NCBI RefSeq assembly: GCF_000286075.1
Contig: NZ_AJTZ01000002.1
Coordinates: 1-64,000, forward strand
Direction: 5' to 3'
From: Streptococcus ratti FA-1 = DSM 20564
GTDB lineage: Bacteria; Bacillota; Bacilli; Lactobacillales; Streptococcaceae
DNA length: 64,000 nucleotides
The position numbers and the translations under genes were made by a program. This document shows, in pieces, positions 1 to 8,455 of this stretch. Below the pieces are notes generated by a model. It saw only the letters and a list, made by a program, of their open reading frames with translations, made no database searches and had not been told where the DNA came from. Position 1 is the first letter of the stretch. Each line of letters starts with the position of its first letter.

Positions 1-2
1 GT

Positions 3-27
3 GAATCTATTGATTAGATTCTTTTTT
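3..27 (+). terminator. Rho-independent terminator of an upstream gene
   Basis: GAATCT and AGATTC form a 6-bp stem around a 7-nt loop, followed at once by six T residues. It probably ends a plus-strand gene lying before the window. Confidence 0.6.
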
Positions 28-66
28 AATACAGCCAAATTTTTTTATTATCATTTTGAATAGGTT

Positions 67-112
67 AAATGATCGTAAACTCATGCTGCAAGGGTTCACG
101 ATCATTTTTTTT
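67..112 (+). terminator. Rho-independent terminator-like hairpin
   Basis: AAATGATCGT pairs with ACGATCATTT across a loop of about 21 nt, and a run of eight T follows. The T-run lies at the edge of the transposase remnant, so it may be the terminator associated with that element or with the gene to the left. Confidence 0.5.
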
Positions 113-310
113 GCTCCTTGTCAACTGTAGTGGATGATGAAAAGCTATGCCCTGAAGAGAACACGATTGGTCTCTCCTTCTTGATGTTCAAGATTAAGAA
201 AATGCGTTTCTTGAAGTTAGGGAAATTACGATGGCAAACCCTTGGCGCTTGATAGCCTTGATGAGTTTGTTGGTTGCTTTTCATTATAAGTCTTATGAGG
301 CTTTTTGTGT
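102..310 (-). pseudogene. Remnant of an ISL3-type transposase C-terminus
   Basis: The minus strand reads HRNFPNFKKRIFLILNIKKE, which matches the end of streptococcal ISL3-family transposases. The preceding piece (ATNKLIKAIKRQGF) is in a different frame, so at least one frameshift separates them near position 225. Only the last 60 or so codons survive, directly followed by the presumed outer end of the element. It cannot encode a working transposase. The family assignment rests on the NFxNFKKRIF signature and is a recognition call, not a search result. Confidence 0.6.
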
Positions 311-322
311 ATTCAAAAAGCC

Positions 323-365
323 CTGTAACTTCTGGTGGGAATTCTGCCCACTACAGAAATTACAG
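323..365. repeat. Hairpin at the end of the ISL3-like remnant, copy 1
   Basis: CTGTAA..TCTG pairs with CAGA..TTACAG, and an inner GTGGG/CCCAC stem closes a short loop. A diverged copy with the same fold lies at 17795-17840. At least one base pair differs by a compensated G-C to A-T change, so the fold rather than the sequence seems conserved. It is probably a terminal or subterminal structure of the insertion sequence. Nothing else gene-like is seen from 366 to 548. Confidence 0.5.
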
Positions 366-548
366 AGCCAATTATTTTGCGTCAAAGGTATTTAAAGAAT
401 ACAGTTAAAAGTTCAGTTATAGGTGCCGCAGATAGATCTTCTTCATTATCTGGGTTAGGATGGCAGAATGAGCAATGTACAGTTAGCCGTACTTTTTCTC
501 ATTTTTGTCTTTGTTTATCAATTTTTTCCTCATTAAATGTCTGTTCTC

Positions 549-869
549 TTAGAGATTAGTGTCTAGCTCATGCGGCAGAAGAATCGTTTCTCTGCCGTTA
601 TTGTCAACTATTTGGACGATTTCCGGATAAAAAGGGTCATATTTAGCTGCATAATCAGACACAATAGCTGTCTGACTGTATTTATCATAATATCTGAAGC
701 TCAGCTGGCCGTGATTATTGAGCAACCGAAAAGTTAATATATCATCTAGTATGAAGACATCCTTTAGATTATTATCAAGAATTTCCCAGAAAACATCAAT
801 TAATTCTGGCGGCAGGCTGGTAACAACTCCAAAGCTTGCATACCGCCCTTTTGTATTTGCAAATGCCAT
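549..869 (-). CDS. DUF960 family protein
   Basis: This 106-residue protein begins MAFANTKGRYASFGVVT and has the features of the DUF960 family, small proteins found in streptococci and staphylococci with no known function. The start at 869 is chosen because AGGAGG lies 6 bases upstream on the minus strand; longer readings upstream run through the ntdP terminator. It follows ntdP in the same direction, an order I recall from other streptococci. It has no membrane segment or signal peptide. The function is unknown. Confidence 0.75.
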   Translation of the reverse strand: MAFANTKGRYASFGVVTSLPPELIDVFWEILDNNLKDVFILDDILTFRLLNNHGQLSFRYYDKYSQTAIVSDYAAKYDPFYPEIVQIVDNNGRETILLPHELDTNL

Positions 870-895
870 AATATGAAGCCTCCTTTTTGGTTCTA

Positions 896-922
896 TAAAA
901 AGAAAGCACCTTGCAGTGCTTA
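896..922 (-). terminator. Terminator after ntdP
   Basis: On the minus strand AAGCAC and GTGCTT form a stem with a short loop, followed by CTTTTT. It lies just past the ntdP stop codon and before the DUF960 gene. Confidence 0.6.
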
Positions 923-939
923 GTGCTTTTTTGACAACC

Positions 940-1473
940 TTAACGATTCTTAAGTTCAAGATAACGTTTGTACCAAATATTGATATAGGATTGTGAAAAA
1001 GGTCCCTTACCATTGTTAATCCAATCAACTAAAATTTTAACATTTTCCTTTAAAATATAGTCGATGTCAGCAGAATAGCCCATTTTTTGTTTGTGTGTCT
1101 CATATTCATCAACGTCCAGAAGTTTTTTTTCGCCATCGGCAAAAACTTTAACATCTAAATCGTAATCGATATACTTTAACGCCTCCTGATCCAATACATG
1201 GGGACTGGCCAGGTTGCAATAGTAAGAAACGCCGTTATCTCGGATCATTGCAATGATATTAAACCAAAATTTTTTATGAAAATAAACAATAGCCGGTTCA
1301 CGGGTTACCCAGCGTCTGCCATCGCTTTCAGTAACAAGGGTGTGGTCATTAACACCAATAACGGCATTTTCTGTTGTTTTTAGTACCATAGTGTCGCGCC
1401 AAGTTCGGTGCAAACTACCATCATGCTTATAACTTTGAATTGTAATAAAGTCGCCTTCTTTAGGTAATTTCAT
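940..1473 (-). CDS. ntdP: Nucleoside tri/diphosphate phosphatase, DUF402 family
   Basis: This 177-residue protein is a member of the DUF402/FomD-like family, whose S. aureus member was characterised as a phosphatase of nucleoside tri- and diphosphates. Visible features are the N-terminal [14 protein letters not shown] segment, the YCNLASP turn and the acidic [14 protein letters not shown] stretch that carries metal-binding aspartates in this fold. The length matches the family. It lies between recX and the DUF960 gene on the same strand, the usual streptococcal arrangement. A cytosolic nucleotide-pool role is inferred from the family. Confidence 0.85.
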   Translation of the reverse strand: MKLPKEGDFITIQSYKHDGSLHRTWRDTMVLKTTENAVIGVNDHTLVTESDGRRWVTREPAIVYFHKKFWFNIIAMIRDNGVSYYCNLASPHVLDQEALKYIDYDLDVKVFADGEKKLLDVDEYETHKQKMGYSADIDYILKENVKILVDWINNGKGPFSQSYINIWYKRYLELKNR

Positions 1474-1558
1474 TGCCTTACCAACTTCCTACAATAAAGT
1501 TTGTCTTTTACAGTTTATCATAATTTTGCAAAAAAAGCACACTTTTCTGTAAGAAAGT

Positions 1559-2335
1559 CTACAAATACTCGCGCAGGGCACTTTTTATGGTATCAAAGTC
1601 AAAACCCTTGCGAGCTAAGGCTTGTGTCAGGCGCTGTCTTAGTTCGTAGCCATCATATTTTTTACTGTACTTGCGGTAATGTTTATCCAGCTCTTTGTAA
1701 ATTAGTTCTTCTTCATTTTCAGAAAAGTCTTCCAACTGGAACTCCGCGATCGCTGCTTTAACTTCTTGATAAGAAAATCCCTTATTTGTTAATGTCTGGC
1801 TGAGCTTGTCTCTCAATGCTCTTTGAGGAAGTTTTCCTTGGTATCTTTTCGCGACTTTTTCAGCAGTTTTTCTGCAAACAGTTGAAAAATCCGTGTTTTC
1901 CAAAGCAGAATCAATAAGTTTCCGATCGATTCCTTTTTGCAGGAGCTTTTGTTTCAGCACATAAGGTCCCTTATCACCAGAATGAAGATTTTGCTGAATG
2001 ACGATTTCTATATATTGCAGGTCATTAATCCATTTTTCATCTTTAAGTGTTTTAATGACTTTTGAAATAATATCTCTATCAAGATCATATTTTGTCAGGT
2101 AGTCCCTGATTTCTTTTTCTGTGCGCTGTTTAAAAGACAGATAATAAAGAGCCAGATTTTTACCGTAAGAAAACTGGGCAAAAGCTTTGATTTGTTCCAG
2201 ATCTTTCGATGTGATTTCCTTATCTTTGCTCAGCATGAAACGGACAATGGTATCTTCTGTAACATAGAGTTTATCCCCTTCATCAATTTCAATCAGATAG
2301 AGTCTTTTTTTCTTTTCAATTTTGGTAATTTTCAT
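1559..2335 (-). CDS. recX: RecX, regulator of RecA
   Basis: The 258-residue protein is made of three-helix RecX repeats (for example the [18 protein letters not shown] segment, then DPYVLKQKL-like and [16 protein letters not shown] segments). RecX binds in the groove of RecA filaments and modulates recombination and the SOS response. Its length fits the long gram-positive form. The start codon at 2335 lies 6 nt after an extended -10 (TGC-TATAAT) on the minus strand and no ribosome site precedes it, so the message is probably leaderless. It is divergent from rlmD across 35 bp. Confidence 0.93.
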   Translation of the reverse strand: MKITKIEKKKRLYLIEIDEGDKLYVTEDTIVRFMLSKDKEITSKDLEQIKAFAQFSYGKNLALYYLSFKQRTEKEIRDYLTKYDLDRDIISKVIKTLKDEKWINDLQYIEIVIQQNLHSGDKGPYVLKQKLLQKGIDRKLIDSALENTDFSTVCRKTAEKVAKRYQGKLPQRALRDKLSQTLTNKGFSYQEVKAAIAEFQLEDFSENEEELIYKELDKHYRKYSKKYDGYELRQRLTQALARKGFDFDTIKSALREYL

Positions 2336-2370
2336 GCCTTTATTATAGCAGAAAATGATAAAATAGTAGT
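2336..2370. promoter_or_regulatory. Back-to-back recX/rlmD promoters for leaderless messages
   Basis: The 35-bp gap holds two -10 boxes facing opposite ways. Minus strand: TGC-TATAAT at 2352-2342 region, then 6 nt, then the recX ATG. Plus strand: TGA-TAAAAT at 2356-2364, then 6 nt, then the rlmD ATG. No Shine-Dalgarno sequence fits in either direction, so both transcripts are predicted to begin at or within one base of the start codon. Confidence 0.65.
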
Positions 2371-3738
2371 ATGAATTTACGTGTGAAACAAAAGATTCCC
2401 TTGAAGATCAAGAGAATGGGAATTAACGGCGAAGGGATTGGCTTTTATAAGAGAACTCTGGTTTTTGTTCCAGGTGCCTTAAAGGGTGAAGATATTTTTT
2501 GTCAGATAACCCGTGTCAAAGCTAATTTTGCGCAAGGCCGGCTGCTTGTCATCAATAAAAAGTCGAAATTTCGCATCAAACCTCAATGTCCAATCTATGA
2601 GGAATGCGGCGGCTGTCAGATCATGCATTTACGCTATGATAAACAATTGGAGTTTAAAGAAGATTTGCTCAGGCAGGCTTTGAAAAAATTTAAACCGCAG
2701 GGTTATGAAGCCTATGATATCCGGCCGACGATTGGAATGAATGAACCCAAGTATTACCGAGCAAAACTGCAGTTTCAAACGCGCAGGATTGGCGGTGTGA
2801 CTAAGGCTGGTCTCTTTCAGGAGGGAAGCCACCGTTTAGTTGATATCAAAGACTGCTTGGTGCAGGATGAGCTGACGCAAAAAATTGTCAATTATGCCTG
2901 CCAGCTGTTGGATAAGTACAGCATTCCTATCTATGATGAACGCCGAAGTGCCGGCATTAGGACCATTATGGTTCGAAAGGCACAGGCGACAAAGCAGGTG
3001 CAGCTGATTTTTGTAACGAGCAAAGCGGTCAATCTGGCCCCAGTTATCAATGAGCTGACCGCAGATTTTTCAGAGATTAAGACCGTTGCGGTTAATTTTA
3101 ACGCAAGTAAGTCCAGCAGTATTTATGGAGACAGAACAGAAATTCTTTGGGGGACAGATACTATAGCTGAAGAAGTTTTGGGTTATTCTTTTTCTCTGTC
3201 ACCGCGCGCCTTTTATCAGCTCAATCCCACACAAACACAGGTTCTTTACAGCCAGGCGCTCAAAGCCCTTGATGCCCATGAAAATGATGAGCTGATTGAT
3301 GCCTATTGCGGGGTTGGCACCATCGGTTTTGCTTTCGCAGAAAAAGTGAAATCAGTAAGAGGCATGGATATTATTCCTGAGGCCATTGCTGATGCTAAAG
3401 AAAATGCCAGACATATGGGATTTGATAAGACACATTATGAAACAGGCAAAGCAGAAGATATTATCCCTAAATGGTATAAAGAAGGCTATCGGGCAACAGC
3501 ATTGATTGTTGATCCGCCGCGGACAGGGCTGGATAACAAACTTTTAGAAGTTATTAATCGATATCAGCCCGAAAAAATGGTTTATGTGTCTTGCAATGTA
3601 TCAACACTGGCCAGAGACCTAGTCAAGCTGACTAGGAGCTACGACGTTGTCTACATTCAATCCGTTGATATGTTTCCGCACACAGCAAGGACCGAGGCGG
3701 TAGTGAAACTAATCAAACGTCAGAAAGATTTATCGTAA
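2371..3738 (+). CDS. rlmD: 23S rRNA (uracil-C5)-methyltransferase, RlmD/RumA type
   Basis: 455 residues. The N-terminus is a TRAM RNA-binding domain (residues about 5-60), followed by a cysteine cluster ([10 protein letters not shown]), the SAM site [19 protein letters not shown] and the catalytic [13 protein letters not shown] cysteine. It should methylate uridine in 23S rRNA using S-adenosylmethionine. Gram-positive members may modify more than one uridine, so target specificity is not settled from sequence. No ribosome site precedes the ATG, which lies 7 nt past an extended -10 box. nrdI follows after 10 bp. Confidence 0.92.
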   Translation: MNLRVKQKIPLKIKRMGINGEGIGFYKRTLVFVPGALKGEDIFCQITRVKANFAQGRLLVINKKSKFRIKPQCPIYEECGGCQIMHLRYDKQLEFKEDLLRQALKKFKPQGYEAYDIRPTIGMNEPKYYRAKLQFQTRRIGGVTKAGLFQEGSHRLVDIKDCLVQDELTQKIVNYACQLLDKYSIPIYDERRSAGIRTIMVRKAQATKQVQLIFVTSKAVNLAPVINELTADFSEIKTVAVNFNASKSSSIYGDRTEILWGTDTIAEEVLGYSFSLSPRAFYQLNPTQTQVLYSQALKALDAHENDELIDAYCGVGTIGFAFAEKVKSVRGMDIIPEAIADAKENARHMGFDKTHYETGKAEDIIPKWYKEGYRATALIVDPPRTGLDNKLLEVINRYQPEKMVYVSCNVSTLARDLVKLTRSYDVVYIQSVDMFPHTARTEAVVKLIKRQKDLS

Positions 3739-3748
3739 AGGAGAAAAG

Positions 3749-4210
3749 ATGGCATCATCAATTAATTTAGTTTATATTAGTCTAAGCGGCAATACTCAGA
3801 GTTTTGTTAATCGATTAAAAACTTACTTGCAGTCAAAGACCGATATGCCTGTTAATACTGTTAATATTAAAGATTTGGTTAAAGATCAAGAAGATTTTTT
3901 TGCCATGACAGATTATTTTGTAGCTTTTCTGCCGACCTATCTTGAGGGAGGAAATGGTCTGGACAGCGGTGATGTGGAAATACTGACAACACCGCTGCGG
4001 GATTTTATTGCTTTTGCTGATAATTATCGCTATTGTTATGGTGTTGTCGGCTCCGGCAATAAGAATTTTAATAATCAATACTGTCTGACAGCTAAGCAGT
4101 ATTCTCAAGCTTTTGGTTTTCCTATGCTGGATGATTTCGAACTGCGCGGTCTAACCGATGACGTCAAACGTATTGGTGAGAAGATTTTGAAATTGTATGC
4201 GGCTGTCTAA
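3749..4210 (+). CDS. nrdI: NrdI-like flavodoxin of class Ib ribonucleotide reductase
   Basis: 153 residues with a flavodoxin fold: SLSGNTQSF is the phosphate-binding loop and the [14 protein letters not shown] and [13 protein letters not shown] loops match the flavin-contacting loops of NrdI. NrdI supplies oxidant for assembling the Mn-tyrosyl radical of NrdF. It is unlinked from nrdEF in this window, as a stand-alone copy 10 bp after rlmD. An AAGGAG site precedes the ATG. Streptococci can carry more than one NrdI-like gene, so this may be the second paralogue. Confidence 0.85.
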   Translation: MASSINLVYISLSGNTQSFVNRLKTYLQSKTDMPVNTVNIKDLVKDQEDFFAMTDYFVAFLPTYLEGGNGLDSGDVEILTTPLRDFIAFADNYRYCYGVVGSGNKNFNNQYCLTAKQYSQAFGFPMLDDFELRGLTDDVKRIGEKILKLYAAV

Positions 4211-4213
4211 GCA

Positions 4214-4299
4214 AAAAGCTTTCCTTTCATTACTGGCTCAAAAAGTAAGATAGCAAATATCTGACTAAAAGAGCATGTACATTAAGGAAAGCTTTTTTT
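4214..4299. terminator. Bidirectional terminator, long inverted repeat
   Basis: AAAAAGCTTTCCTT and AAGGAAAGCTTTTTTT are complementary across a 58-nt spacer, with T-runs outward on both strands. It separates plus-strand nrdI from the minus-strand permease remnant. Confidence 0.65.
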
Positions 4300-4311
4300 G
4301 TTTGCTTAGTA

Positions 4312-4771
4312 CTAAGCAGCTTTTTTCTTTTTGAGGGCCATATAAAGAAAATCAAATGCTAAACCAATTAAGGCAAGAACGATGGCGACATAAAAGGTAT
4401 TTGTAAAATTACCGTGATTGGCAGCCTGCATCTGCACAGCAACACGATGAGCAAAGAAGGCAGCTAAGGAATAACCGGTGAAAACAATACCGTAATTGAC
4501 ACCTTGATTAACTGGACCGTAGTTTTCCCTCACGATAGAAGGGGAAAACGCCCATAACACCGCCAAAACAAATACCAAGACTAATAATGTTGATGGCAAA
4601 GCCGGCTTGTCTGGCAACAATGATTAGAATCAGAAGCGACAGAGCAACAACAGTAAAATTGCTCCAGAATATCTGGACAAACATTAAATAAGAAGATTGA
4701 AGATGAATACAAAGATATTCAGGCATTATTATCTCAATTTTAGAATTAGAAAAATTGCCAAAAAGAATCAA
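4312..4771 (-). pseudogene. Truncated and frameshifted MFS permease (OFA/oxalate-formate antiporter type)
   Basis: Two minus-strand frames join into one protein tail. The upstream frame gives membrane segments ending GICFGGVMGVFP, and the other continues SIVRENYGPVNQGVNYGIVFTGY to the KKKKAA end. This is the OFA family pattern (GxxFxVFPSI...FG..N.GVNYG). The frame changes at about 4530-4540, in a run of G and A bases. The first 300 or so residues of a normal permease are missing. What remains is roughly the last four membrane helices, so it is a dead gene. The break lies close to tRNA-Thr. Confidence 0.75.
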
Positions 4772-4810
4772 AAAAACCGGCCTAAGAAAACTTAGGCTGG
4801 CTGAGTTTCA

Positions 4811-4881
4811 TGCCACCACCGAGAATCGAACTCGGAACGGAGCATTACCATTGCTCTATTATACCATTTAACTATAGCGGC
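4811..4881 (-). tRNA. tRNA-Thr (anticodon GGT)
   Basis: The minus strand folds into a cloverleaf of 71 nt. The acceptor is GCCGCTA/TGGTGGC, the anticodon stem is GAGCA/TGCTC with loop ATGGTAA (anticodon GGT), and the T-arm is CCGAG-TTCGATT-CTCGG. The discriminator is A, and CCA is not encoded. The anticodon reads the Thr codons ACC and ACT. Confidence 0.92.
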
Positions 4882-5020
4882 GACTTTTATATAATACTAT
4901 AAAATATAAAAGAATGCAAGCTTGAAAGAAAAATAGCTGCTCTTCTTTCCTGCGAGCACTTTTTCTTTTATTTTTAGAAGGAAAGAGCTATAATATAGGA
5001 AATTTCCAAGGAGAAAGAAT

Positions 5021-5653
5021 ATGAAAGTTTTTGTCGCAGGAGCAACCGGACGTGTTGCCCAACACTTAATTCAGAATTTAGCTGAAAACCATTCTGTCTA
5101 TGCAGCTGCCAGGAAACCTGAAAGGAACATTAAACATAAAAATATTACAGCGGTCCCTTTTGATCTTCATGATGATCTGTCTGTTTTGACTGAGCGTATC
5201 AAAGGTATGGATGCTGTTTATTTTACAGCGGGTTCCCGCGGTCAGGATCTGCTGCAGGTTGATGCCTTTGGAGCAGTCAAATTGGCTCAGGCTGCAGAAG
5301 GGGCAGGTATCAAGCGTTTTATTCTTCTGAGCTCTATTTTTGCCTTAGAGCCGGATAAGTGGCATTTGCCCGGTTTAGATAAGCTGACTAATTATAATAT
5401 CGCTAAATTTTTTGCCGATCATTATGTGGTTCATCAGACAAGTCTGGATTATACTATTCTTCAGCCAGCCAGACTGACAGAAGAAGCTGCCAGTGGTAAA
5501 ATAGCTCTAAATCCTGCTAAGCCCGGAACCAATAGTATTGCTGATGTAGCCCATGTTTTGGCAGCGGTTCTGGAACGTCCTAATACTTACGGCAAGGTCA
5601 TCAAAATGTCTGCCGGCGATGAATTGATTGAAACGGCTCTTGAGCGTCTTTAA
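5021..5653 (+). CDS. NAD(P)-binding atypical short-chain dehydrogenase
   Basis: 210 residues. The N-terminal VFVAGATGRVAQHLI is the GxxGxxG dinucleotide loop of the NAD(P)H-binding (YwnB/NmrA-like) family. The middle has FILLSSIFALEP and later LDYTILQPARLTEE, typical of this fold. Members bind NAD(P)H and act as oxidoreductases or redox sensors; no substrate can be read from the sequence. AAGGAG precedes the ATG, and a TATAAT lies about 20 bp before it, so it is probably monocistronic. Confidence 0.82.
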   Translation: MKVFVAGATGRVAQHLIQNLAENHSVYAAARKPERNIKHKNITAVPFDLHDDLSVLTERIKGMDAVYFTAGSRGQDLLQVDAFGAVKLAQAAEGAGIKRFILLSSIFALEPDKWHLPGLDKLTNYNIAKFFADHYVVHQTSLDYTILQPARLTEEAASGKIALNPAKPGTNSIADVAHVLAAVLERPNTYGKVIKMSAGDELIETALERL

Positions 5654-5758
5654 TTTTTATCGATTTCTTGCTGTGTTTTGCTTGGCCACCTTGAATTCCT
5701 CTTATTTTTGAGATATAATGTCTACTGATTGAGTAATAGCTTTTATGCAGGAGGGAAA

Positions 5759-6013
5759 ATGTCTTACGAACAAGAGTTTTTAAAGGATTTTGAAACTTGG
5801 GTCAATACACAGGTGATGGTCAATGAGATGGCCATGCAGGAAAGCCAGAAGGTTGTCCAAGAGGACAAGGATGAGCATGCAGCAGATGCCTACATTCGTT
5901 ATGAGAGTAAGCTGGATGCTTATAAGTTTATTCAAGGGAAATTTGAAAACTATAAAAACGGCAAGGGCTTTCATGAAATGCCGGATGGTTTATTAGGTTC
6001 ACGTGAGTATTGA
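5759..6013 (+). CDS. DUF1912 family protein
   Basis: 84 residues starting MSYEQEFLKDFETWVN and ending GFHEMPDGLLGSREY. This is the streptococcal DUF1912 family. The start at 5759 is chosen over an upstream ATG because AGGAGG precedes it at proper spacing. The protein is mostly helical and acidic, with no membrane segment. The function is unknown. A helix-hairpin-helix gene follows after 15 bp, suggesting co-transcription. Confidence 0.8.
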   Translation: MSYEQEFLKDFETWVNTQVMVNEMAMQESQKVVQEDKDEHAADAYIRYESKLDAYKFIQGKFENYKNGKGFHEMPDGLLGSREY

Positions 6014-6028
6014 TTAGAAGAGGATAAA

Positions 6029-6382
6029 ATGGCAAAGAAAAAGAATCGCAAAAAAGCACTGAAATTACAAATGAAGCGCCAAGGACTGCTGTCCAAGGCC
6101 AAAACAGCTGTTGAAGAGGCTGCCGCGACTATTGCAGAAACAGCCAAAACAGTGACAAAGGATGCCCAAAAAGCGCTTAAAAAACCAAGTTTAGAGGAAT
6201 TTTCTGCACTTCCGGAATTAGCTGATATTCGGACAAATCTGGCAGAAACGCTGTACAATGAAGGAATTGTTTCAGTAGAGGGTTTTGCTGACTGGACTGA
6301 AAAAGATTTGCTTGCTCTTAAAGGAATCGGCCCTGCAACCGTCAAAAAACTGCAAGAAAACGGGGTTAGCCTAAAAGCTTAA
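6029..6382 (+). CDS. Small helix-hairpin-helix protein with basic N-terminus
   Basis: 117 residues. The first 25 are strongly basic (MAKKKNRKKALKLQMKRQG), then an alanine-rich helix (residues 28-55), then a C-terminal helix-hairpin-helix motif (LLALKGIGPATVKKLQENG). HhH motifs bind DNA without sequence preference. The layout suggests a nucleic-acid-binding protein, but no catalytic residues are visible. An AGAGGA site lies 7 bases before the ATG. A hairpin at 6387-6411 follows and overlaps the promoter of the next transcript. Confidence 0.75.
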   Translation: MAKKKNRKKALKLQMKRQGLLSKAKTAVEEAAATIAETAKTVTKDAQKALKKPSLEEFSALPELADIRTNLAETLYNEGIVSVEGFADWTEKDLLALKGIGPATVKKLQENGVSLKA

Positions 6383-6427
6383 GGGAGCTGTAAGCTAGTT
6401 GCTTTACAGCTAAAATTTTGCTAGAAT

Positions 6428-6674
6428 AAAACCATTCAGAGGAATACTGAGCACTATCTGTTACAGGAAGCGGCCTTGCTGAGAAACCCGCACAGATATC
6501 AGTATGGGTTGCTGATGATGGTTATACGAAATATAAAGAGCAGCGGGTATGTGATTTAGAAATTTCACCAGCTTAGCAATTGCCGAGCTAAAGTGTTTTC
6601 TAGAACCCGAATGTGGGTGGTACCGCGGATTTAGAAATGAGTTCGTCCCTGTCGTTATGACGGGGGCGTTTTAT
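6428..6674 (+). promoter_or_regulatory. T-box riboswitch, valine-type (candidate specifier GTA)
   Basis: The conserved T-box GGGTGGTACCGCGG lies at 6615-6628, followed by a terminator (CGTCCCTGTC/GACGGGGGCG stem, loop GTTAT, then TTTTATT, 6644-6674). Upstream lies a long structured stem I. By alignment with the Trp T-box in this window, a GTA triplet at 6547-6549 sits at the specifier position and would read tRNA-Val. A promoter (TTGCTT at 6399, TAGAAT at 6422, 17-bp spacer) drives it. valS lies 2.6 kb downstream in the same direction. The specifier call is inference; the T-box itself is clear. Confidence 0.88.
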
Positions 6675-6675
6675 T

Positions 6676-7062
6676 ATGTTGCACCATATTGAAATCTATG
6701 TTTCAAATCTTGCGAAAAGTCGTGAGTTTTATAATTTTCTATTGCCCAAATTGGGTTATCATCTCTATCAGGAGTGGAATCAAGGATTTTCTTACCAAAA
6801 AGCAGAGCAATACCTTGTTTTTGTTCAAGTTGAAGATAAATATGCTGAACAGTCTTATCATCGGTGTCGGGTTGGTCTCAATCACCTTGCCTTTCATGGT
6901 GGAACAAGAGAAGAGGTGACATTACTAAAGAATGACTTACAAGCGTGTGGTATTTCGATGCTCTATGAAGACCGCTATCCCTATGCTGGAGGAGAGAGTC
7001 ATTTTGCTTGCTACTTTGAAGATCCAGATAGGATTAAGATAGAAGTCATTGCAGAGCACTGA
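6676..7062 (+). CDS. VOC (glyoxalase/bleomycin-resistance fold) family protein
   Basis: 128 residues with a single vicinal-oxygen-chelate module pair: MLHHIEIYVSNLAKSREFYN at the start, GLNHLAFHG in the middle and FEDPDRIKIEVI at the end. His4, His72-region and the final Glu are the expected metal ligands. The enzyme substrate cannot be told. The ATG abuts the T-run of the T-box terminator and no good ribosome site precedes it except the G-rich arm of that terminator, so translation as well as transcription may depend on antitermination. Confidence 0.8.
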   Translation: MLHHIEIYVSNLAKSREFYNFLLPKLGYHLYQEWNQGFSYQKAEQYLVFVQVEDKYAEQSYHRCRVGLNHLAFHGGTREEVTLLKNDLQACGISMLYEDRYPYAGGESHFACYFEDPDRIKIEVIAEH

Positions 7063-7101
7063 CAGTAAAATAGTATTTGCAACAAACAAGGAGGACAGCC
7101 C

Positions 7102-7692
7102 ATGATGAAGGTACTAGGACAATATGATGGCAAAAGGCTTCCAGATGTGGAAACTGACCGCTTGGTGCTGTGTCAGCGGACAGTAGCAGATGCAGCAGCT
7201 ATCTTTGCTTATGCCAGCTTGCCCGAAGTTGCCTATCCAGCAGGTTTTCCGCCGGTCAAGACGGTTGAGGATGAAGTCTATTATTTGGAACATGTCCTGC
7301 CTAAAAGTCAGGCGGAGCAGCAACTGCCCTCTGGCTACGGCATAAGGCTAAAAGGAGAGGATAAGGTGATTGGTTCTGTGGACTTTAACCACCGTCATGC
7401 AGACGATGTCTTTGAGATCGGCTATACCCTGCATCCGGATTATTGGAAGCAGGGGCTTATGACCGAAGCGGTAACTGCCCTTGTGGAGCTGGCCTTCACG
7501 CTCCTTGACTTGCACAAGGTTGAAATTGCCTGCTTTGATTATAATCAGGCTAGCTGTCGCATTGCTGAAAAGCTTGGTTTCACCCTTGAAGCAGCTATTC
7601 GCGACCGTCGTGATGCCTTGGGAAATCGCTGCGCAGACTTACGCTATGGACTTTTGAAGTCAGAATGGGAGGCTCAGCATGGACGTGGATAA
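7102..7692 (+). CDS. GNAT family N-acetyltransferase (RimJ/RimL type)
   Basis: 196 residues. The start VETDRLVLCQRTVADA is typical of RimJ/RimL-like acetyltransferases; the acetyl-CoA region is visible as FEIGYTLHPDYWKQGLMTEAV and CRIAEKLGF. The acceptor could be a protein N-terminus, a small molecule or an antibiotic. Two Met codons are adjacent and AAGGAGG lies 9-12 bases before them. The end overlaps the HD gene by 14 bp, implying coupled translation. It belongs to the group of genes between the valine T-box and valS. Confidence 0.85.
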   Translation: MMKVLGQYDGKRLPDVETDRLVLCQRTVADAAAIFAYASLPEVAYPAGFPPVKTVEDEVYYLEHVLPKSQAEQQLPSGYGIRLKGEDKVIGSVDFNHRHADDVFEIGYTLHPDYWKQGLMTEAVTALVELAFTLLDLHKVEIACFDYNQASCRIAEKLGFTLEAAIRDRRDALGNRCADLRYGLLKSEWEAQHGRG

Positions 7693-8329
7693 GGAACAGA
7701 TTCTTACAAACACGCGCCAATTTGTAAAAGAAACTCTGACTGCTGAGGCCAGCGGCCACGATTGGTGGCATATTGTGCGCGTGGCTAAAACTGCTTTAAC
7801 CATTGCAAGAGAAGAAAAAGCAAACCTCTTTATCTGTGAAATGGCTGCGCTCCTGCACGATATGGCCGACAGCAAGCTCTTTGATGAAAAAAAGTCTCTG
7901 GCTGAAGTGAGGAATTTTCTCAGCCAGCAAGGATTGAGCCAGGAGCAGATTGCAGATATTATAAGCATTATGACAGGCATTTCCTACAAGGGAGGTCACA
8001 ACAGCGCTGACCTCAGTTTAGAAGGTAAGGTCGTCCAAGATGCCGACAGACTCGATGCTATCGGAGCTATCGGGATCGCGAGGACTTTTGCCTATTCTGG
8101 CAATAAAGGCAGACTGATTCATGACCCCAGCATGAAGCCGCGTGAGCACCTAACCCTAGAGGATTACCGCAAAGGCGAGGACACCGCCATCATGCACTTC
8201 TACGAAAAACTCCTCAAACTCAAAGATCTCATGAACACCGCTGAGGGCAAACGCCTAGCCCAAGGCCGCCACCGGTTCATGCAAACCTACCTCCAGCAGT
8301 TTTACGCCGAGTGGGAGGGGGAGAGGTAG
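7679..8329 (+). CDS. HD-domain phosphohydrolase (YedJ-like)
   Basis: 216 residues. The metal-binding HD signature is complete: HDWWHIVRVAKTA supplies the first His, AALLHDMAD the HD pair, and VVQDADRLDAIGAIGIART the last Asp. The family hydrolyses phosphate esters or nucleotides. The closest named relatives are YedJ/YpgQ-type HD proteins, for which nucleotide pyrophosphatase activity has been described. The start overlaps the GNAT gene and GGGAGG precedes it. Substrate is not assigned. Confidence 0.82.
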   Translation: MDVDKEQILTNTRQFVKETLTAEASGHDWWHIVRVAKTALTIAREEKANLFICEMAALLHDMADSKLFDEKKSLAEVRNFLSQQGLSQEQIADIISIMTGISYKGGHNSADLSLEGKVVQDADRLDAIGAIGIARTFAYSGNKGRLIHDPSMKPREHLTLEDYRKGEDTAIMHFYEKLLKLKDLMNTAEGKRLAQGRHRFMQTYLQQFYAEWEGER

Positions 8330-8356
8330 GAACTCGTGCAAAATTTGCATGAAGTG

Positions 8357-8381
8357 AACTGTTCGGAAAAATCGAACAGTT
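8357..8381. other. Hairpin without a T-run
   Basis: AACTGTTCG and CGAACAGTT form a perfect 9-bp stem with loop GAAAAAT in the gap between the HD gene and the DUF5710 gene. There is no T-run, so it is not a standard terminator. It could be an operator or an mRNA processing or stability element in the long valS transcript. Confidence 0.5.
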
Positions 8382-8455
8382 GGGGGAGAAAATCACATAA
8401 ACTGTTCATCTAAGAGATAATAGCAGTAAAAGCGATGCAGTAGAAAGGAGAGGAG

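Noticed and set aside
335-559. A 74-codon plus-strand open frame
   Set aside because: It runs through the ISL3 remnant hairpin and has no ribosome site; composition is not gene-like.
8357-8381. Hairpin as a terminator splitting the T-box transcript
   Set aside because: It has a perfect stem but no T-run on either side, so standard intrinsic termination is unlikely.
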